DNA of 64,000 nucleotides from Hirudo medicinalis (lineage: Eukaryota > Annelida > Clitellata > Hirudinida > Hirudinidae), in contig MPNW01000021.1 of assembly GCA_011800805.1 (NCBI GenBank), positions 168,398 through 232,397 on the forward strand, written 5' to 3'. Positions 14,759 through 26,293 of the stretch are shown one piece after another. The notes under the pieces are model-generated. The model ran no database searches and was not told the DNA's origin. It saw only the letters and a list, made by a program, of their open reading frames with translations. Made by a program: the position numbers and the translations under genes. Positions within the stretch are counted from its first letter, which is position 1, and each line of letters opens with the position of its first letter.

Positions 14759-17115
14759 CCATCACCACCACCACCACCACCACCACCACCATCATCATCA
14801 TCGTCACTTCTCCACCATGCCATCAATCCTTGGAAGGCACATAATATAACAGTCACCCAGTATTTTTCAACTCCCCCCTCATAAACAGCGACAGAACTAC
14901 TGGCCGTAAAAATCCGTGATTTATCGTCATGGCGAATCATGATGACAGTAGTGCTGGTGTGGTGACGACGACGACGACGACGATGATGATGATGATGATG
15001 ACGACGATGACGGCACAAAGTAAGATGAACTAAGCTTCCCACAAGGAAATAACCAAGTGATCCAAACGCGAATGCTATGATGACATGTAAGTGTTTACGT
15101 AATAGATTAAGACGATCTAATAATTAGTCAATAATTTCTTAACCAACTGCTCACCGAAAGGCAAGCAAAGCCATTTTTCTTATTTGACAGTTCCAGGTTC
15201 AAGCAGATGGTCAATGCATCTTTCTATCACCGCCCATTCAACAGACGATGTGTAACCACAATTAATTGTGGCACGCAAAAAGCCAAAGCACACTGAAGAT
15301 GAACTGAACGTTGAGAGAAAGAAGGACAAATTACTTAATTATTCTTTTATTCATGGCGGGTTTGTCCTCGTGATGATCACCATCAAACAAGTCACCGCTA
15401 CAAAATACCAACCGAACCATGGAAATAACACCTGCTAATTGAACTTTAAATGGATCACTCCAGGTGTGATGATGCGAGGGAATAATTACTGATCGATTTA
15501 TGCTCAGAGGACTCTTTTTGATCCATGGCAATGGGGTCAAGAAAGGTCAAAAAGAAAGGAGCATTTAAACCAAACATTCTGCAAAAGTTCCAATCAAAGA
15601 GAGGCAACACAGCTGTCCGCACAGACGCAAACGAGTGTACGTGTTCAAACCAGCGATGCTCCACGAAGATGGAGTGAAATTTATTTCCAGCTTATTAGTG
15701 GAGGTTTTGATTGGACGCCCAATTATCCAATTAAACCTCACTCCAGTTAATGCACACAACCATCACAAATAACATGGAATATTACCAATAGAAATTGCTC
15801 GAAAAGCATGAAGAAGTTTTTAAGAATTACAATTAGTTGTAAATAAATCCTGATAGTGATCAAGACAATCATTCAAATCAATTGATTATTCTTTAGAAGC
15901 CAGTTAATCTGTTCTGCTGATCAGGATTTCAAATCGAACATTCATTGCATCAATTGACTTGTTTAACACATTCAATATTAATTAATATATTCATTAAGCG
16001 TGGAAAAGTTTACACCACAAAATAAATAATTTCAGATTCAATCATAATTTAGACACCAATTTATAACAAAATTATGAATAAAAATTAGTTTGTTGATGAA
16101 TTAAGTACATGATTATCAAATGAATCTGAACATCATTACCAAGGAAAAGGAAGCAAAAGAAATTATCGTCGTGTGAAACTTCTGTTGTAATTATGAAACA
16201 TAATTATTGGCAAAAATACTTCCTTTTTGGATGCGTGTAATTACAGTTCAAGCTCATAAAAAGGCTTCCAGTCTTTAATTTTTGGAAAAAATACAATTTA
16301 AAATTAGAAGACAAACTCTGCACACATTTTACATCAAAATGTCACAAATTCATCCAATTTGTTTAACGTGTCAAAAGTTAAACGTAGACAACAGAATGTA
16401 AATGATCCAATCCTCCAAACAGAAACAAAAAATAAATTTTCGACTGAATTTTACCTCCCAGGAATTCTCCTAAGGTGAAAGAAATTTCAAATTCAGGTTA
16501 AATTCCATTAAATTTATCACTTTGCATTAAACTTATTTTCCGAGGGCAATTTCGATTCCTATTCGACTTGCAAGAATGAAAGATTAAAATAATAATTTAT
16601 TTCCGCATCCATACACAAAGAACTCACTTCTGCTCTTTGTTTCCTTCCTGAGAAGCCAAACTAGGAGGAGGCAGTGGAGGCCTCTTAGTCAGGTATTGCT
16701 GGGCCAACTTTGAAAGAGACTGCAACATATTACTCGAATGATCACTGGAATTAGCAATTGAATTAACAGCAAAATTAATGTTCTGCAAGCTTCAAAATTG
16801 TTTCTCCTTCCAGTTTAACATCAAAAGTGACAAAAGCAGGCTGTTATTCATGAATTAAGTTTCAACTTATTTAAAGACAAAATCAACAATCAAATGTTAC
16901 TTGAGCATATTCTTTTTCTATGATGGACCGTTGCTTCGCAAAGAGTCTAAAAGCATAACATGACAAATGAACGTAAAGTAAGCAGGTGTTTTAATCGTTT
17001 GTCAGCATTGTTAAGACCTTAGGTCTTCCAAAAGTTCACATTCATGTTTGTGCTTCTGTTGAAGTTTTGTCAGTTGCTCTGTGTAGATGTTCTTCAAGTT
17101 TACTGTGTTCTTCAT
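1285..17115 (-). CDS. fchsd2: FCHSD2 / nervous wreck F-BAR and SH3 protein, 5' part (partial)
   Basis: Membrane-bending F-BAR adaptor that links endocytic membranes to actin assembly (known for the Nwk/FCHSD family). Coding exons, 5' to 3' on the minus strand: 17115-17018, 16946-16901, 16719-16628, 12969-12825, 12521-12385, 6682-6619, 6458-6330, 5437-5315, 3717-3622, 2664-2512, 1767-1726, 1497-1285. All phases match, giving about 446 residues. Diagnostic segments are LKNIYTEQLTKLQQKH near the start, RSIIEKEYAQ, ARNEYLLCLAAVNAHLNRYY (residues about 240-260), DNSIFTDLIQYQFQP and AEARLESLRKAGINIDVY, each collinear with vertebrate FCHSD2. The F-BAR domain covers roughly residues 1-290, followed by a coiled coil. 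The last exon ends in phase 0 at a GT donor, so the SH3 domains should lie beyond the left edge. The start ATG at 17115 is chosen because it opens the first conserved exon, 5 bases after an acceptor; an upstream noncoding exon is likely. Known relatives carry a short acidic loop where this protein has a proline-rich stretch. Confidence 0.92.
2160..2355. repeat. AT-rich degenerate repeat (gtcacattattaatgta units)
   Basis: Repeated blocks of the form gtagtcacattactaatgta and taattattaatgta recur here and, less densely, at 1890-1960. It lies in an FCHSD2 intron. It looks like slippage-derived satellite rather than a mobile element. Confidence 0.7.
3019..3100. repeat. 32-bp direct repeat, about 2.5 copies
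   Basis: The unit beginning cctgacacacgaatcaatca and ending accaatatta occurs twice exactly, then partially a third time. It sits inside FCHSD2 intron 9. Confidence 0.85.
4720..5100. repeat. Degenerate minisatellite of taat/gaccact motifs
   Basis: An irregular series of units such as tgaccactaattaatttaa and aatgaatgaccact, with variable spacing, in FCHSD2 intron 8. No coding potential is seen. The units are too diverged for a clean period. Confidence 0.55.
8326..8512. mobile_element. hAT-like non-autonomous element remnant
   Basis: The left end reads GGCGTAGTTAGGGGTTTTGG. The right end, reverse-complemented, reads CAGTGGCTTAGCTAGAGTG. These resemble the CAGTGGCGTAGCTAGGGG inverted repeats common in hAT elements. 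The interior is GC-rich (gcccggggcg, ggcgcccccttaa), unlike its surroundings. No convincing 8-bp target duplication remains. It lies in FCHSD2 intron 5. Confidence 0.6.
9608..9661. repeat. (AAT)n microsatellite
   Basis: About 18 copies of AAT inside the retroelement remnant, directly next to a GCGC-type repeat fragment. Confidence 0.95.
9663..9712. repeat. Repeat fragment shared with 41971-42016
   Basis: The sequence ttatggcgccatatgtagag then cgtcagaggcgc matches tatagcgccataggcctag then cgtcagaggcgc at 41980-42011. In the latter place it is joined to a SINE copy, so this is probably the tail or a relative of that repeat family. Confidence 0.65.
10619..10678. repeat. 15-16 bp tandem repeat (tgcacctcattcaa)
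   Basis: Four tandem copies of atgcacctcattcaa in FCHSD2 intron 5. Confidence 0.85.
12294..12345. repeat. (AAC)n/(AAT)n microsatellite beside an FCHSD2 exon
   Basis: AAC then AAT trinucleotides, ending about 40 bp from the donor of the exon at 12385-12521, on its intron side. Confidence 0.9.
13595..13712. repeat. (ATG)n array with 33-bp higher-order repeat
   Basis: A run of ATG is followed by two copies of a unit containing ataattgacgatgatatatg and ggtgatgatg. It lies in FCHSD2 intron 3. Confidence 0.85.
14235..14336. repeat. 19-20 bp tandem repeat (gtgaatgaatgcaatgaga)
   Basis: Five tandem copies with single-base variants, in FCHSD2 intron 3. It carries no coding meaning. Confidence 0.85.
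14715..14803. repeat. (ATC)n-(ACC)n microsatellite
   Basis: ATC repeats grade into ACC and back to ATC. This produces spurious poly-Ser, poly-Pro and poly-Asp open frames on both strands, which are not genes. Confidence 0.95.
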
Positions 17116-17119
17116 ATTT

Positions 17120-18676
17120 CTAATAAGATATAAATCAAATAAAAACTATTTAATTTGCATTCATAAAATCAATAAATTACGTTCAGTTGCAGAAGAATTT
17201 CGAATAAATGAAATTATGTGCAATTATGCAAATAATAATTTCCCACCTCTTCCTTCCAACAACTATGCAGTTATTTAAGTTATTTAATTGCTAAAATATA
17301 AAGCAAATTTAACTGATAAGAAAAGTAAGTCCAGAGGGTTGAGAACGTTTTGAAAGACTCGAGCTTTTGGAGAGCGGGGCCAAGAGTCTAGCAGCAGAAA
17401 TTGATTTTAGAATGTTCATAATTTTATCGTGAGCGCATCACCAGCAGCCTCAAACGCGCACCAATCAGAACAGAAGGCGCATACACTACTTCATTGTAAA
17501 CATTCGTTTAGTAGTTCCAATTTTTTAAATTGTCCTTGCCACAATGATTGACACTTAAAAGAACTTTCACCAACATTATGATGAACATCTTCCCAAGTAT
17601 TCTGCCTTAAGAGCGCCAACATTTATTTTGTTTACGTCACTAAATGGCAAAGAACTGCTTTGATAGCTTTTATTTTAAATTTACTTAAATATTTGCATAT
17701 AAAAGATCATTGTAGAAATAAATTCTTAGCAAATTATTGTCAGGTAAATAATACTCCTAATTATAATTATTTATTCACGTGCAGATCACGCGCGACAATT
17801 TCTGCTAAGATGCAAAAGAGGAATAGAATAGATAATAAGTTATTAAAAAACTTGTTCAGGCTTGATTGAAAAATCAATTAATTTGCGTCACCTGCTCCAT
17901 GACAAAGTCGTTGATCAGTTTCAAATTCAAACTGGAGACCATTTAACAGCTGTAAAATAGAACAAAGTGTTTATCATTAAAACAAAGATTGTCAAATTAC
18001 AGAACAAAATCTCCGCTCCCTCGAAATGTTGATGATGTAAAAAATAGCAAATGATGTTCACCAGAGTGATTGGTCGGACGGTTTAAATACCATTAGCCGA
18101 GAATTCCGGGATTGGTTAAAAATCTTCTCTTGACCTCGTTAAGAATGTTATTGTTTCTTTTTGAGGAATTGCGGTTTTAGCTTTCAAGGCCTTTATCTTA
18201 TTCAAATGCTTTCATGAACCGACCATTCTCAGTTAGCTAAATAATTGTAATAGCTTAACAATTGTGACATCGATCTTCTCTCGGCCTCAGCGCAGATCCA
18301 ATATGGTAACGAGGAAATATTGCACAGCTGATTTGTTTGCAAAGCATTCCAGGGTAGGGAAGGCCCTCAAAGATATTATTCAGAATGGATGGATAAACTT
18401 CTAAGAATTGATCGATCATTTTCTCGTCGTCGTCACTGAAGAAACATCATTAGTGGCGCATCGTTACTTTATTTACGATGATGAATTTAAGGAAGTATGA
18501 ATTTTCTCCTGGAGGATTTGAAATGGTCATATTTCCTTCTGGTTACAAAGTGAGTTGTCATTACGTGAATCTATAACTGTCAATAAATAGAAGGAAGCTT
18601 AAAATTACCGTTTGAGGAACTCATTCAGTTGACTAGCCAGTTTAGGGATTGCACCCAAAGCAATGAGAACCTGGTC
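17120..18676. other. Divergent intergenic region FCHSD2 / FBXL
   Basis: This separates the start codons of two oppositely transcribed genes and must hold both promoters and any 5' noncoding exons. No convincing TATA box was picked out. An open frame upstream of 18677 suggests that part of the right end may be coding. Confidence 0.5.
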
Positions 18677-21600
18677 ATGAAAATCCTTCCCAAAGAATTA
18701 ATTCTGAGGTATAGCAAAATGTATTTTAAAATTAAGTACAAACAAGGGACAACAATTTCCTAATTATTTGTAATGCTGCTTATTCTAGGATATTTTCTTA
18801 TTTGGATGTGGTGAGTTTGTGCAGATGTGCGAGAGTCTGCAAGGTTTGGAATTCCTTGGCCTTGGATGGCAGTAACTGGCAGAACATTGATCTGTGTAGA
18901 TTTCAAACTGATGTCGATGTAAATGTCATCATTCTTCACAAACTTGGTCATGTCTTCATGTCAGTTCTAATTTTAGGGATCCATGCTGGAGAGCTTGTCT
19001 TACAGATCAGGAGGGTTTCTGAAAAGAATCAGTCTTCGGGGATGCAAAACGATAACTGACAATTCCTTCAAGCAAGTTCATTGTTGCATTTTTACAGGCT
19101 TTAAAGCAAATTCAGCTTCTTTGTTAACATCAACGAACATTAATTTATTGTTAAAAAAACTTCAAATACTGTTTTTTTTATAGATTTTTGGCTATGAGTT
19201 GTCAAAATCTTGTTCATCTTAATCTCAGTGGATGTGTAAGAATTGGAGATAGGTAATGAATTGCATACTTAGTTATTTGTTTGTATTTATTTTATTTTTT
19301 AAATGGTTAAATGGTCTGACGCTATATAAATGAACTACATTTACATTATTTCGTCGCAACGTTTAACGATCTCTCTGGTCTCCTGAACCACTATTTAAAG
19401 AATGAATCTCCAAATCCAATATCTCATTCAGCATCTTTCATTCCCTGTTTTCATTTCATTTTCATCAATCACAGACTTCTTTTCCAAGAACTATCAGGCC
19501 TTTTTTAATTGCTTTCATTTCTGACCCTTCAAACTTGTTTCATTGGTAAGAAGAAATGTTTATCAATCAAATTATATCATTATTTTCTTTATTCTGTCAT
19601 TATTTTTATCATATCCTTCTCAGATGTTTCCTTTTCTTAATTTTTACAATTATTTATGAACATGTGATAAATGAATCTGTTTCTCTCTTGAATTAAATAT
19701 TGTATAATTGAGGTTGTGTTTATCTTGGGTCACTAAAATTGGGCCATTACCATGACATTCTGCCATTTTTATTTAAGAGCCTGTCAGAATCTTGGTCTTT
19801 ACTGCCCTTGCTTGGTTCATTTGGACCTCGAGTGCTGCTCCAACATCACTGATCTCTCCCTCGTTTCACTCAGGTTCAATTCATATGATTATTTCATTGA
19901 TATAATTATAATAATTTTTATTATTTGCCACAATTTTAATTAATTACTTATATTTGGTTCAATTCATTGGTATAATTTATGATTTATTTTTGTGCAATTT
20001 TATTGTGCATTGCTTGTTGTGTTTGTCATTTATTTGTAATTATTTGCAGTAAGGGCTGATGATTTCCTCATATGTGATTTTTAAATTTAATCAGAATTTG
20101 ATAATATCTTTGAATTTTGGTTCTTCAATTTGAGAACATATAACACATATAATGAGGCTAAACAGTTTTGAAAGTTCGCTCATATGGCATGTTTTGGTAT
20201 TAATTTGATTCTCAACTTTCATGAAATGTTTTTGTCCGAGCAGCTTGGGATGTTCCAGCCTGAAGCACGTCAACATATCCTGGTGCCTTCGACTGACAGA
20301 TGAAGGACTGTTGCATTTTCTCAAGAAGTTGTCCTTCCTTGAAGTGTTTTGTGCTAAAGGATGCTCGCAGGTTAATTTAAAATTTATTTTAAAACGTTCA
20401 ATTTAATAATTTAGCTATTTGGAATTATCTACAATAATGTTGTTTGATTTCATAACTGAAGTACACTGCTTCATCTCCCAGCACACTTCAGACATTAGTT
20501 TTCTACAAGTGTTTATTCTATCAAAGTCCTTTATAAAATCTTAGGAAGCAGCCACACGACTTGACCTCATACAATTTGTAAAGTTTTAGCAATGCCAAAA
20601 GTGCTGTTCATCACAATAAAAAGGATGAAATAATGTCATATTAAAAGTGAAATTGACTGCTATGTTGTAGCACCATCTCTGGAAAATCCTTACCATTACA
20701 TTACCATTACATTACCATTATATTACCCTATTAAAATCATTACTTTGAAGTATTGCGATCAAACTACCTCTTGCGGTCTACTATTAAATGATGAAGTTGC
20801 GAGATATTACTATTTGGCATGCAGGGTGGTCGAATGGGTTGCGTTCCTGCGTGCGACGGTAATGGCAACGTAACGCATAATCGTAATGCATCATGTTTGC
20901 AACCCAGCCTGCATGGCCAGGGAGCGCCCTCGAGTGGGGGCGCCATATAAACGGTAGATCGATTAAAAAGTGACTTCACATCCCATTCAGATACAAAAGG
21001 CACTCAAAAGGATTGGCTAGATATAAATTGCTCGTTTAATTTATCGGTTATCGGTAGTAATATAATAGTAACATGAATAATAATAATGACAATAAGAAAA
21101 TAACTGATAATTGGCTGATAATGAAGTGAATTAAATGAATCTTTTTCAGTTTACAAACCAAGGATTGGAAGGACTGAGTAATTGTCCCTTGGTTACGAGT
21201 GTCAACATCTTTGGCTGTGAGGTCAGGAATTTGCTTGTGTTTTGTTTAAGCATTACAAAAGCATTTAGCAATGAAATTTTCAGGAATACAACATTATTAA
21301 AGAAAAAACAATATCTTTTTAAAAATAATAACAATAATAATTTAATAATAATACATAATGTTTGTAAAATATTTTTAATAATAATAACAAAAACAATGTG
21401 AGAATATAATATATTAATGAAGCTCACAATTTAATCATTTAATAGTAAACCACCAATTGTGATGTTTACAATTTTGTTTATCATTCATCATATTATTAAT
21501 GTTACCAAAACTCTTTTGAAACAGAGATTGACAGATTCTGGGATCCTTCGAATCACTGAAGGGTGTGCGATGCTGAAGTTGTTGTGTGTGTCAAAGTGTT

Positions 21601-24453
21601 CCAGACTCACAGATGTTTCACTCGTCTGCCTCTCAAGGAACTGTCTCAAACTCGAGTCTGTCAATTTTCTGTTAATTATGCTTGCCATGTTGCTGCAAAT
21701 TTGTCTCGACACTTGGTTTTATTTGTTTAATATTTTATTTAAACGTACGTTGCAGGTAAATGCAAATGCACATTTGAAAATTAAGAAAGTAAGACAAAAT
21801 GCAAATAAAAGATTCAAAATATATACACTCTGCCAAACAATAGTAATTTATCAAATATTTAAAATAAATTATGCTATATTTTAATAACAGTTTTAAATGA
21901 TAAATCAAGCAGCTCATTGTTTTACTGTTCTAACTTAATTCCACTGTGTCTTTACACCCTTGCATGCAGTCTTGTTCACTCTCACCTGGATTACTGCAAT
22001 TCCATTTTCTATACCTGCTAACTTGATCCATTCCTTGCAACGCGTACAACAAACTTGCTAAACTTGTTCTTCTTAATCCCACCCTTAATAGCTTAATCCC
22101 ACTGACTGCCTGAAACAATTGCACTGGTTCCCAATCCATAATCGCCCTCATGACATATTGAACTCTAGCGACATCCAATCCACTCTCCACCACCTCATTC
22201 TCCGCTGCTATGCACCCGGTCTTCATTCATCTTCCACCATTCAACTGCACCAACCAGTTCGCTAATTATCCCTCATCATCAGAGGCTTCTCTTATGCCTC
22301 TCCTGATGTCTGGAACGTATTATCCCCCTCGTAAGAGCTCAACCATCCCCGGAGCTCTTCAAACGTCACCTGAAGACCCACCTCTTCAGGACACCAACAT
22401 GAATCCAACAAAGACACAAGGCATCTCTGATGCTATGCAAATGACATATTATAAATTAACTATTATTTACAGATCTAAAGCAGACATGTTAATGACAGAA
22501 CCAGGGATGTCATTTTGGGGGACAGGCATATGGCCTTCCCTAGAGCTCATCCTCCCGGGAAAAAGCTGAAATGACATCCCTGGACAGAACTATGTTACCT
22601 TTTAAGAAATATGAATTGCAATTAACTTAAAGGGCTTCCAGTGTGAACAGCTGGTTTGATTCTCGAATATGGATAAATAATTTCGAAGCTCCAAAGATTT
22701 TATTTTATTTTTTATGACATCGTTAAACTTTCATTGGTTTTTATATAAATTATTTCAAGGACATAAAAAAAAAACCATGCATGAGTATTCGTAATCTTCT
22801 TTCATGCAATTTTTATCAATTTATTTACAGTTTATCAACCAGCAAGTATAGGTATACTCCCACAAGTGTAGGACTTCTATTGAATTGAATTTGTTAGATT
22901 ATCACCATATCCAAGTGACCGTTTTACTAACATAGTCCTTCGTTCCTTAATCACCGCATTATTCTAAATATTTTAAATTTTATTGTTACAGAACTCTTGA
23001 TGTTTCGAGTTGCTCAAGGATGACTGATGTTGGTTTTGTTGCCTTGTCCAAGGTCTTTGTTGAATAGATTTCTTTTTGATAATAATATTAATAATCATAT
23101 CATTAGCTGAAGTGATTGCATTAGTGCTTTTAATAAATATTACCCTAAATGTTTTGTTAAGAACTGTCACAACCTCAAAAGATTAGACCTTGAAGAATGT
23201 ACACAGGTATGAATGTAATGTTCAACAACTGTGCTGCATCTCAAGACTGAATTCTTAAAACTTGTTTATTTATTCCAGAGAAACATTGTTTCAAGTAATA
23301 AAACAGATGCAATAACTAACAACTTTTTAAATGCCTTGTTTTGGGTGTATTAAATTGAAGGAAGCAGTTTTAAGTTAAGCAATTAATGAATTGCAGATCA
23401 GTGACACCACTATCTCTAACCTGGCCTTACATTGTCCTAGACTATCTCACCTGGTCAGCACTACATTTTCTAACCATGTAATGTAATCATATTTGAAAAA
23501 TAAACTGTAGACTTTAATAAAAGTGTTGTCATGAAAGGCCGGTGAAATTTGTTATTACATGTGAGAGAAAATTTTTATTTCAGAATTTATCTCATTGTGA
23601 GCTGCTCACAGACCAGAGTTTGGCCCACCTAGGAAATAGCACCTGTGCTGCAGAGTCACTTTCCATTGTGGAATTGGACAATTGCTCCCTGCTCACTGAT
23701 GCATGCCTTGTACACCTGTATGGATGCCAGAATCTTAGGAGGATCGAACTCATCGACTGTCAGTCAATCACTCCAGGAGGAATTCACAGGCTCCTCGTAA
23801 GTATAAACGGGTAAATGTGCCGATCACAACAAGATGTGCATGTTTGTGTAACGAACTAACCCTTTGCATGCCTGAGATGATTTGGACACGATACAAAATG
23901 GTGTACAATTTATAGCTCACCTATTTATAGGAAAAGTGATTTTTAAAGCAGTTCCTGTGATTTAAAGTAATTAAATTAAATTATAAAAATCTGCCATTAT
24001 CACAAACATGCTTTTGAACAAAATGTTGATTGATTGTTTACTGATTATGGCTATCTGTCAACTTTACTTGATTGTTGAGGCTTCCTATAGGTTAGGACTA
24101 ATTATCGAAATGGTTTAATTAGAACGAGTGAGTTTCTGAGGTAAGCATTTTTTAATTATAAATTCATTTATCATCATTTCTGACAAATGCAATCCATATG
24201 CAAAGCGAGGTATTGGATGACATCACCACAGTAATCTCATAATTCTGCATACCTGGAAGTACTGATGGATGGATGGATCATCTGAACTTCATATTGAAAC
24301 ATTCTCATTGTTTATAACAAATTGCTGATTGATGGATTGCAGTGCCACCTGCCAGGATTGAAGGTTCATGCCTACTTCACTCCAACCACTCCACCGTTAT
24401 CCATCAGGAACGACCGGCGGAGGAAAATCTGCAAATGCTGCACCATTCAGTGA
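18677..24453 (+). CDS. fbxl20: F-box/LRR protein, FBXL2/FBXL20 type
   Basis: Substrate receptor of an SCF ubiquitin ligase: the F-box binds SKP1 and the LRRs bind substrate (family knowledge). Coding exons: 18677-18708, 18789-18918, 18977-19071, 19184-19252, 19778-19873, 20244-20370, 21150-21221, 21525-21655, 22992-23052, 23162-23206, 23397-23453, 23584-23796, 24343-24453; about 412 aa against 423-436 in vertebrate FBXL2/20. The F-box is at residues 3-45 (LPKELILRIFSYLDVVSLCR), then about 11 cysteine-containing LRRs with repeats such as VHLDLECCSNITD and KRLDLEECTQ. The C-terminus KCCTIQ is a CaaX-like prenylation motif. The ATG at 18677 is the first in-frame Met; the frame stays open upstream to 18587 and the residues before it resemble the FBXL20 leader, so an upstream coding exon is possible. 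The intron after 19071 needs a GC donor. The donor at 21655 (CTCGA|GTCTGT) was chosen because it keeps the LRR spacing. Confidence 0.95.
20818..21025. mobile_element. tRNA-like SINE, copy A (plus orientation)
   Basis: A pol III A-box-like sequence (TGGTCGAATGG, 20827-20837) and a B-box-like sequence (GTTTGCAACCC, 20895-20905) are followed by a body with gggggcgccatataaacgg, cttcacatcc and a tail near ggattggctagatat. Diverged copies are at 51641, 60138 and, inverted, about 42017-42172. It lies in the FBXL intron before exon 7, in sense orientation. Confidence 0.75.
21945..22420 (+). mobile_element. L2/CR1-like LINE 3' fragment
   Basis: Translating with frameshifts shows SHLDYCNSIFY, then LPETIALVPNP, then ELFKRHLKTHLFRT. 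These match the C-terminal reverse-transcriptase tail of L2/CR1-type LINEs (LDYCNS ... LHWLP ... FKxxLKTHLF). Several stops show it is dead. It lies in the FBXL intron between exons 8 and 9, in sense orientation. Confidence 0.75.
22502..22582. mobile_element. 81-bp hAT-type MITE with 8-bp target duplication
   Basis: The element begins CAGGGATGTCATTT and ends with its exact inverted complement AAATGACATCCCTG, giving 14-bp perfect terminal inverted repeats. It is flanked on both sides by the identical 8-bp sequence gacagaac (22494-22501 and 22583-22590), the target-site length made by hAT transposases. The core has no coding capacity. Confidence 0.85.
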
Positions 24454-26293
24454 AGAAACATTGATATTAATTTGGATGAAGGTTTTAATCTTTCTGACGA
24501 TTATTTTAATTCCACTCTCCTGACAGTTTCCAAATGACAACTCATTCTCTACAATCGTAATGACCCCCGCTGTCCTCGTCTCGAACGCTGGATTGCAGAT
24601 CCAACGCAAGCATCATTTCCAAACTTCCAGCTTTGAGTTGAAACTGCAGTGTTTTCTTTTCGTTGAGATCTCATCCGACCCTGTTTACATATTGTTACTT
24701 CTGTTCTCGATTGTTCTCAACAGTCTTTCTTGCCATGCTTTTTTTCAAAGCTCATTGGTCAGATGTCATCTTAAAAGGACCAATCAAATGCATGGAAAAT
24801 TTATTTGTGGACCTGTTATGAAATGACTTACTGACATTGAAATTGATCACAATGTAGAACCGACCTGCGAGATGTCAAATCAACCTGCAAGAGTATTCTC
24901 CTTTACCCTAAGGAGCACTTAATTTATTTTTTACTTGCTATTGTTAAAAATTGTAATCTTAAAAAAAACTTGACTACTTTTTGATGATGACTTTACCTGA
25001 ATACTTTGAACAATTAAAAACATCTAATGAAAAGCTTCTCAAGTCTTGAAGGACCTCAGGAAAACTCTAATTCCCGACAGTTTAAAACAATTGCATTTGA
25101 TGTTAAGTGGCTGGGATTATTGACTGAAGGCCCCAATAATTGACATATTTGTAGCAGACCAAAGTTCCTTCACTTCAATCTAACATTTAATAAGATGAGA
25201 AGTTGCCACAGAGTTATTTCAGACCAATTCCAAGCATGCAATTCAGCTGTATTTATTTCAGAGAACATGAAAACCTGAAACAATCATGCACCTTAATACC
25301 AACTGGTTCATGAATGAGACGAACACTTCTAAAGCAGTGTCTCAATCAAGGCAAACATCACACTCAAACCTTGTAGCAAAATTATGCAGATGTTGTGGGA
25401 TTTGTCACAAACGCAATTATTTGAGACTGAGTAATTAAAAATGTCTGCTCAATTTTTCCAGGCCCAGACTTTTAAAAAGCCCTCCACTTCACCAAGGACA
25501 AAACAAAAGTGACTCCCAATCTACTCACAAAAATGTCAAAGAAAATGAGTCTATGTAAGACAATCCATTGAACCTTGAAAGCCTTGCAAGGTGCTCCACA
25601 AAATGACCTCATCTAAAAACTGGATGAAACGAGGTACTCAAACACAGTGCATAATATTTGAAACAGCATAATCCTCATACAAACATACAAAATTTGCACT
25701 TTGTTCAGCATAGCACACTCAGCTCATTACACTCATATCAACCATTTAGCTGACATGACACTCAGCTTGGTAATGAACAATTACTGATAAACATCAAAAT
25801 AATAATGCTCATACTGGAGATGGTGGTGATGATAAAGAATGCAAGGTGATTGCTGTATAGATAAAGACCACAAGGAGAATTAGCTGGATGTAAACCTCAA
25901 CTTGAGAAAATACACAACACAAAATATGCAGAGCTACAAATGAATGCCACAAGAACAAGCCCAACATAAAGCATTGAAATTGGTCATTAGAATGTAAAAG
26001 TGGAGGTAAACTATGCTAACGTACATCAATTCATCTCGTGTGTTTGTATTTTAAGTTAAGACTGTCTCTATACTGACACCCTAATAATCAGGAAGTAAAA
26101 TCTCAAATGTTGCAGTGAAATGAAAGAAAATGAAATTCATATGAACATACAAAGATTTACAAGGTCTTAATATCAAGCTCTGTAATGCATTAAACTGAGT
26201 AAAACCTAAAAGCTATGTATTGAAGACTTTACAAATCAGAATGAAATATTTATAAAAATGTCACAAATTCAAAAATTGAAACAATTCTGGGCT
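24454..26293. other. Convergent 3' region between FBXL and KCNMB-like genes
   Basis: This region follows two convergent stop codons and should contain both 3' UTRs. It is less repetitive than most of the window. The open frame at 24560-24826 lacks any recognisable domain. No RNA gene was seen. Confidence 0.45.

Noticed and set aside
14659..15042. Long open frames with poly-Asp, poly-His or poly-Ser
   Set aside because: They are translations of ATC/ACC microsatellites, with no conserved flank. The same applies at 5338-5608, 36026-36384, 37376-37878 and 38646-38916.
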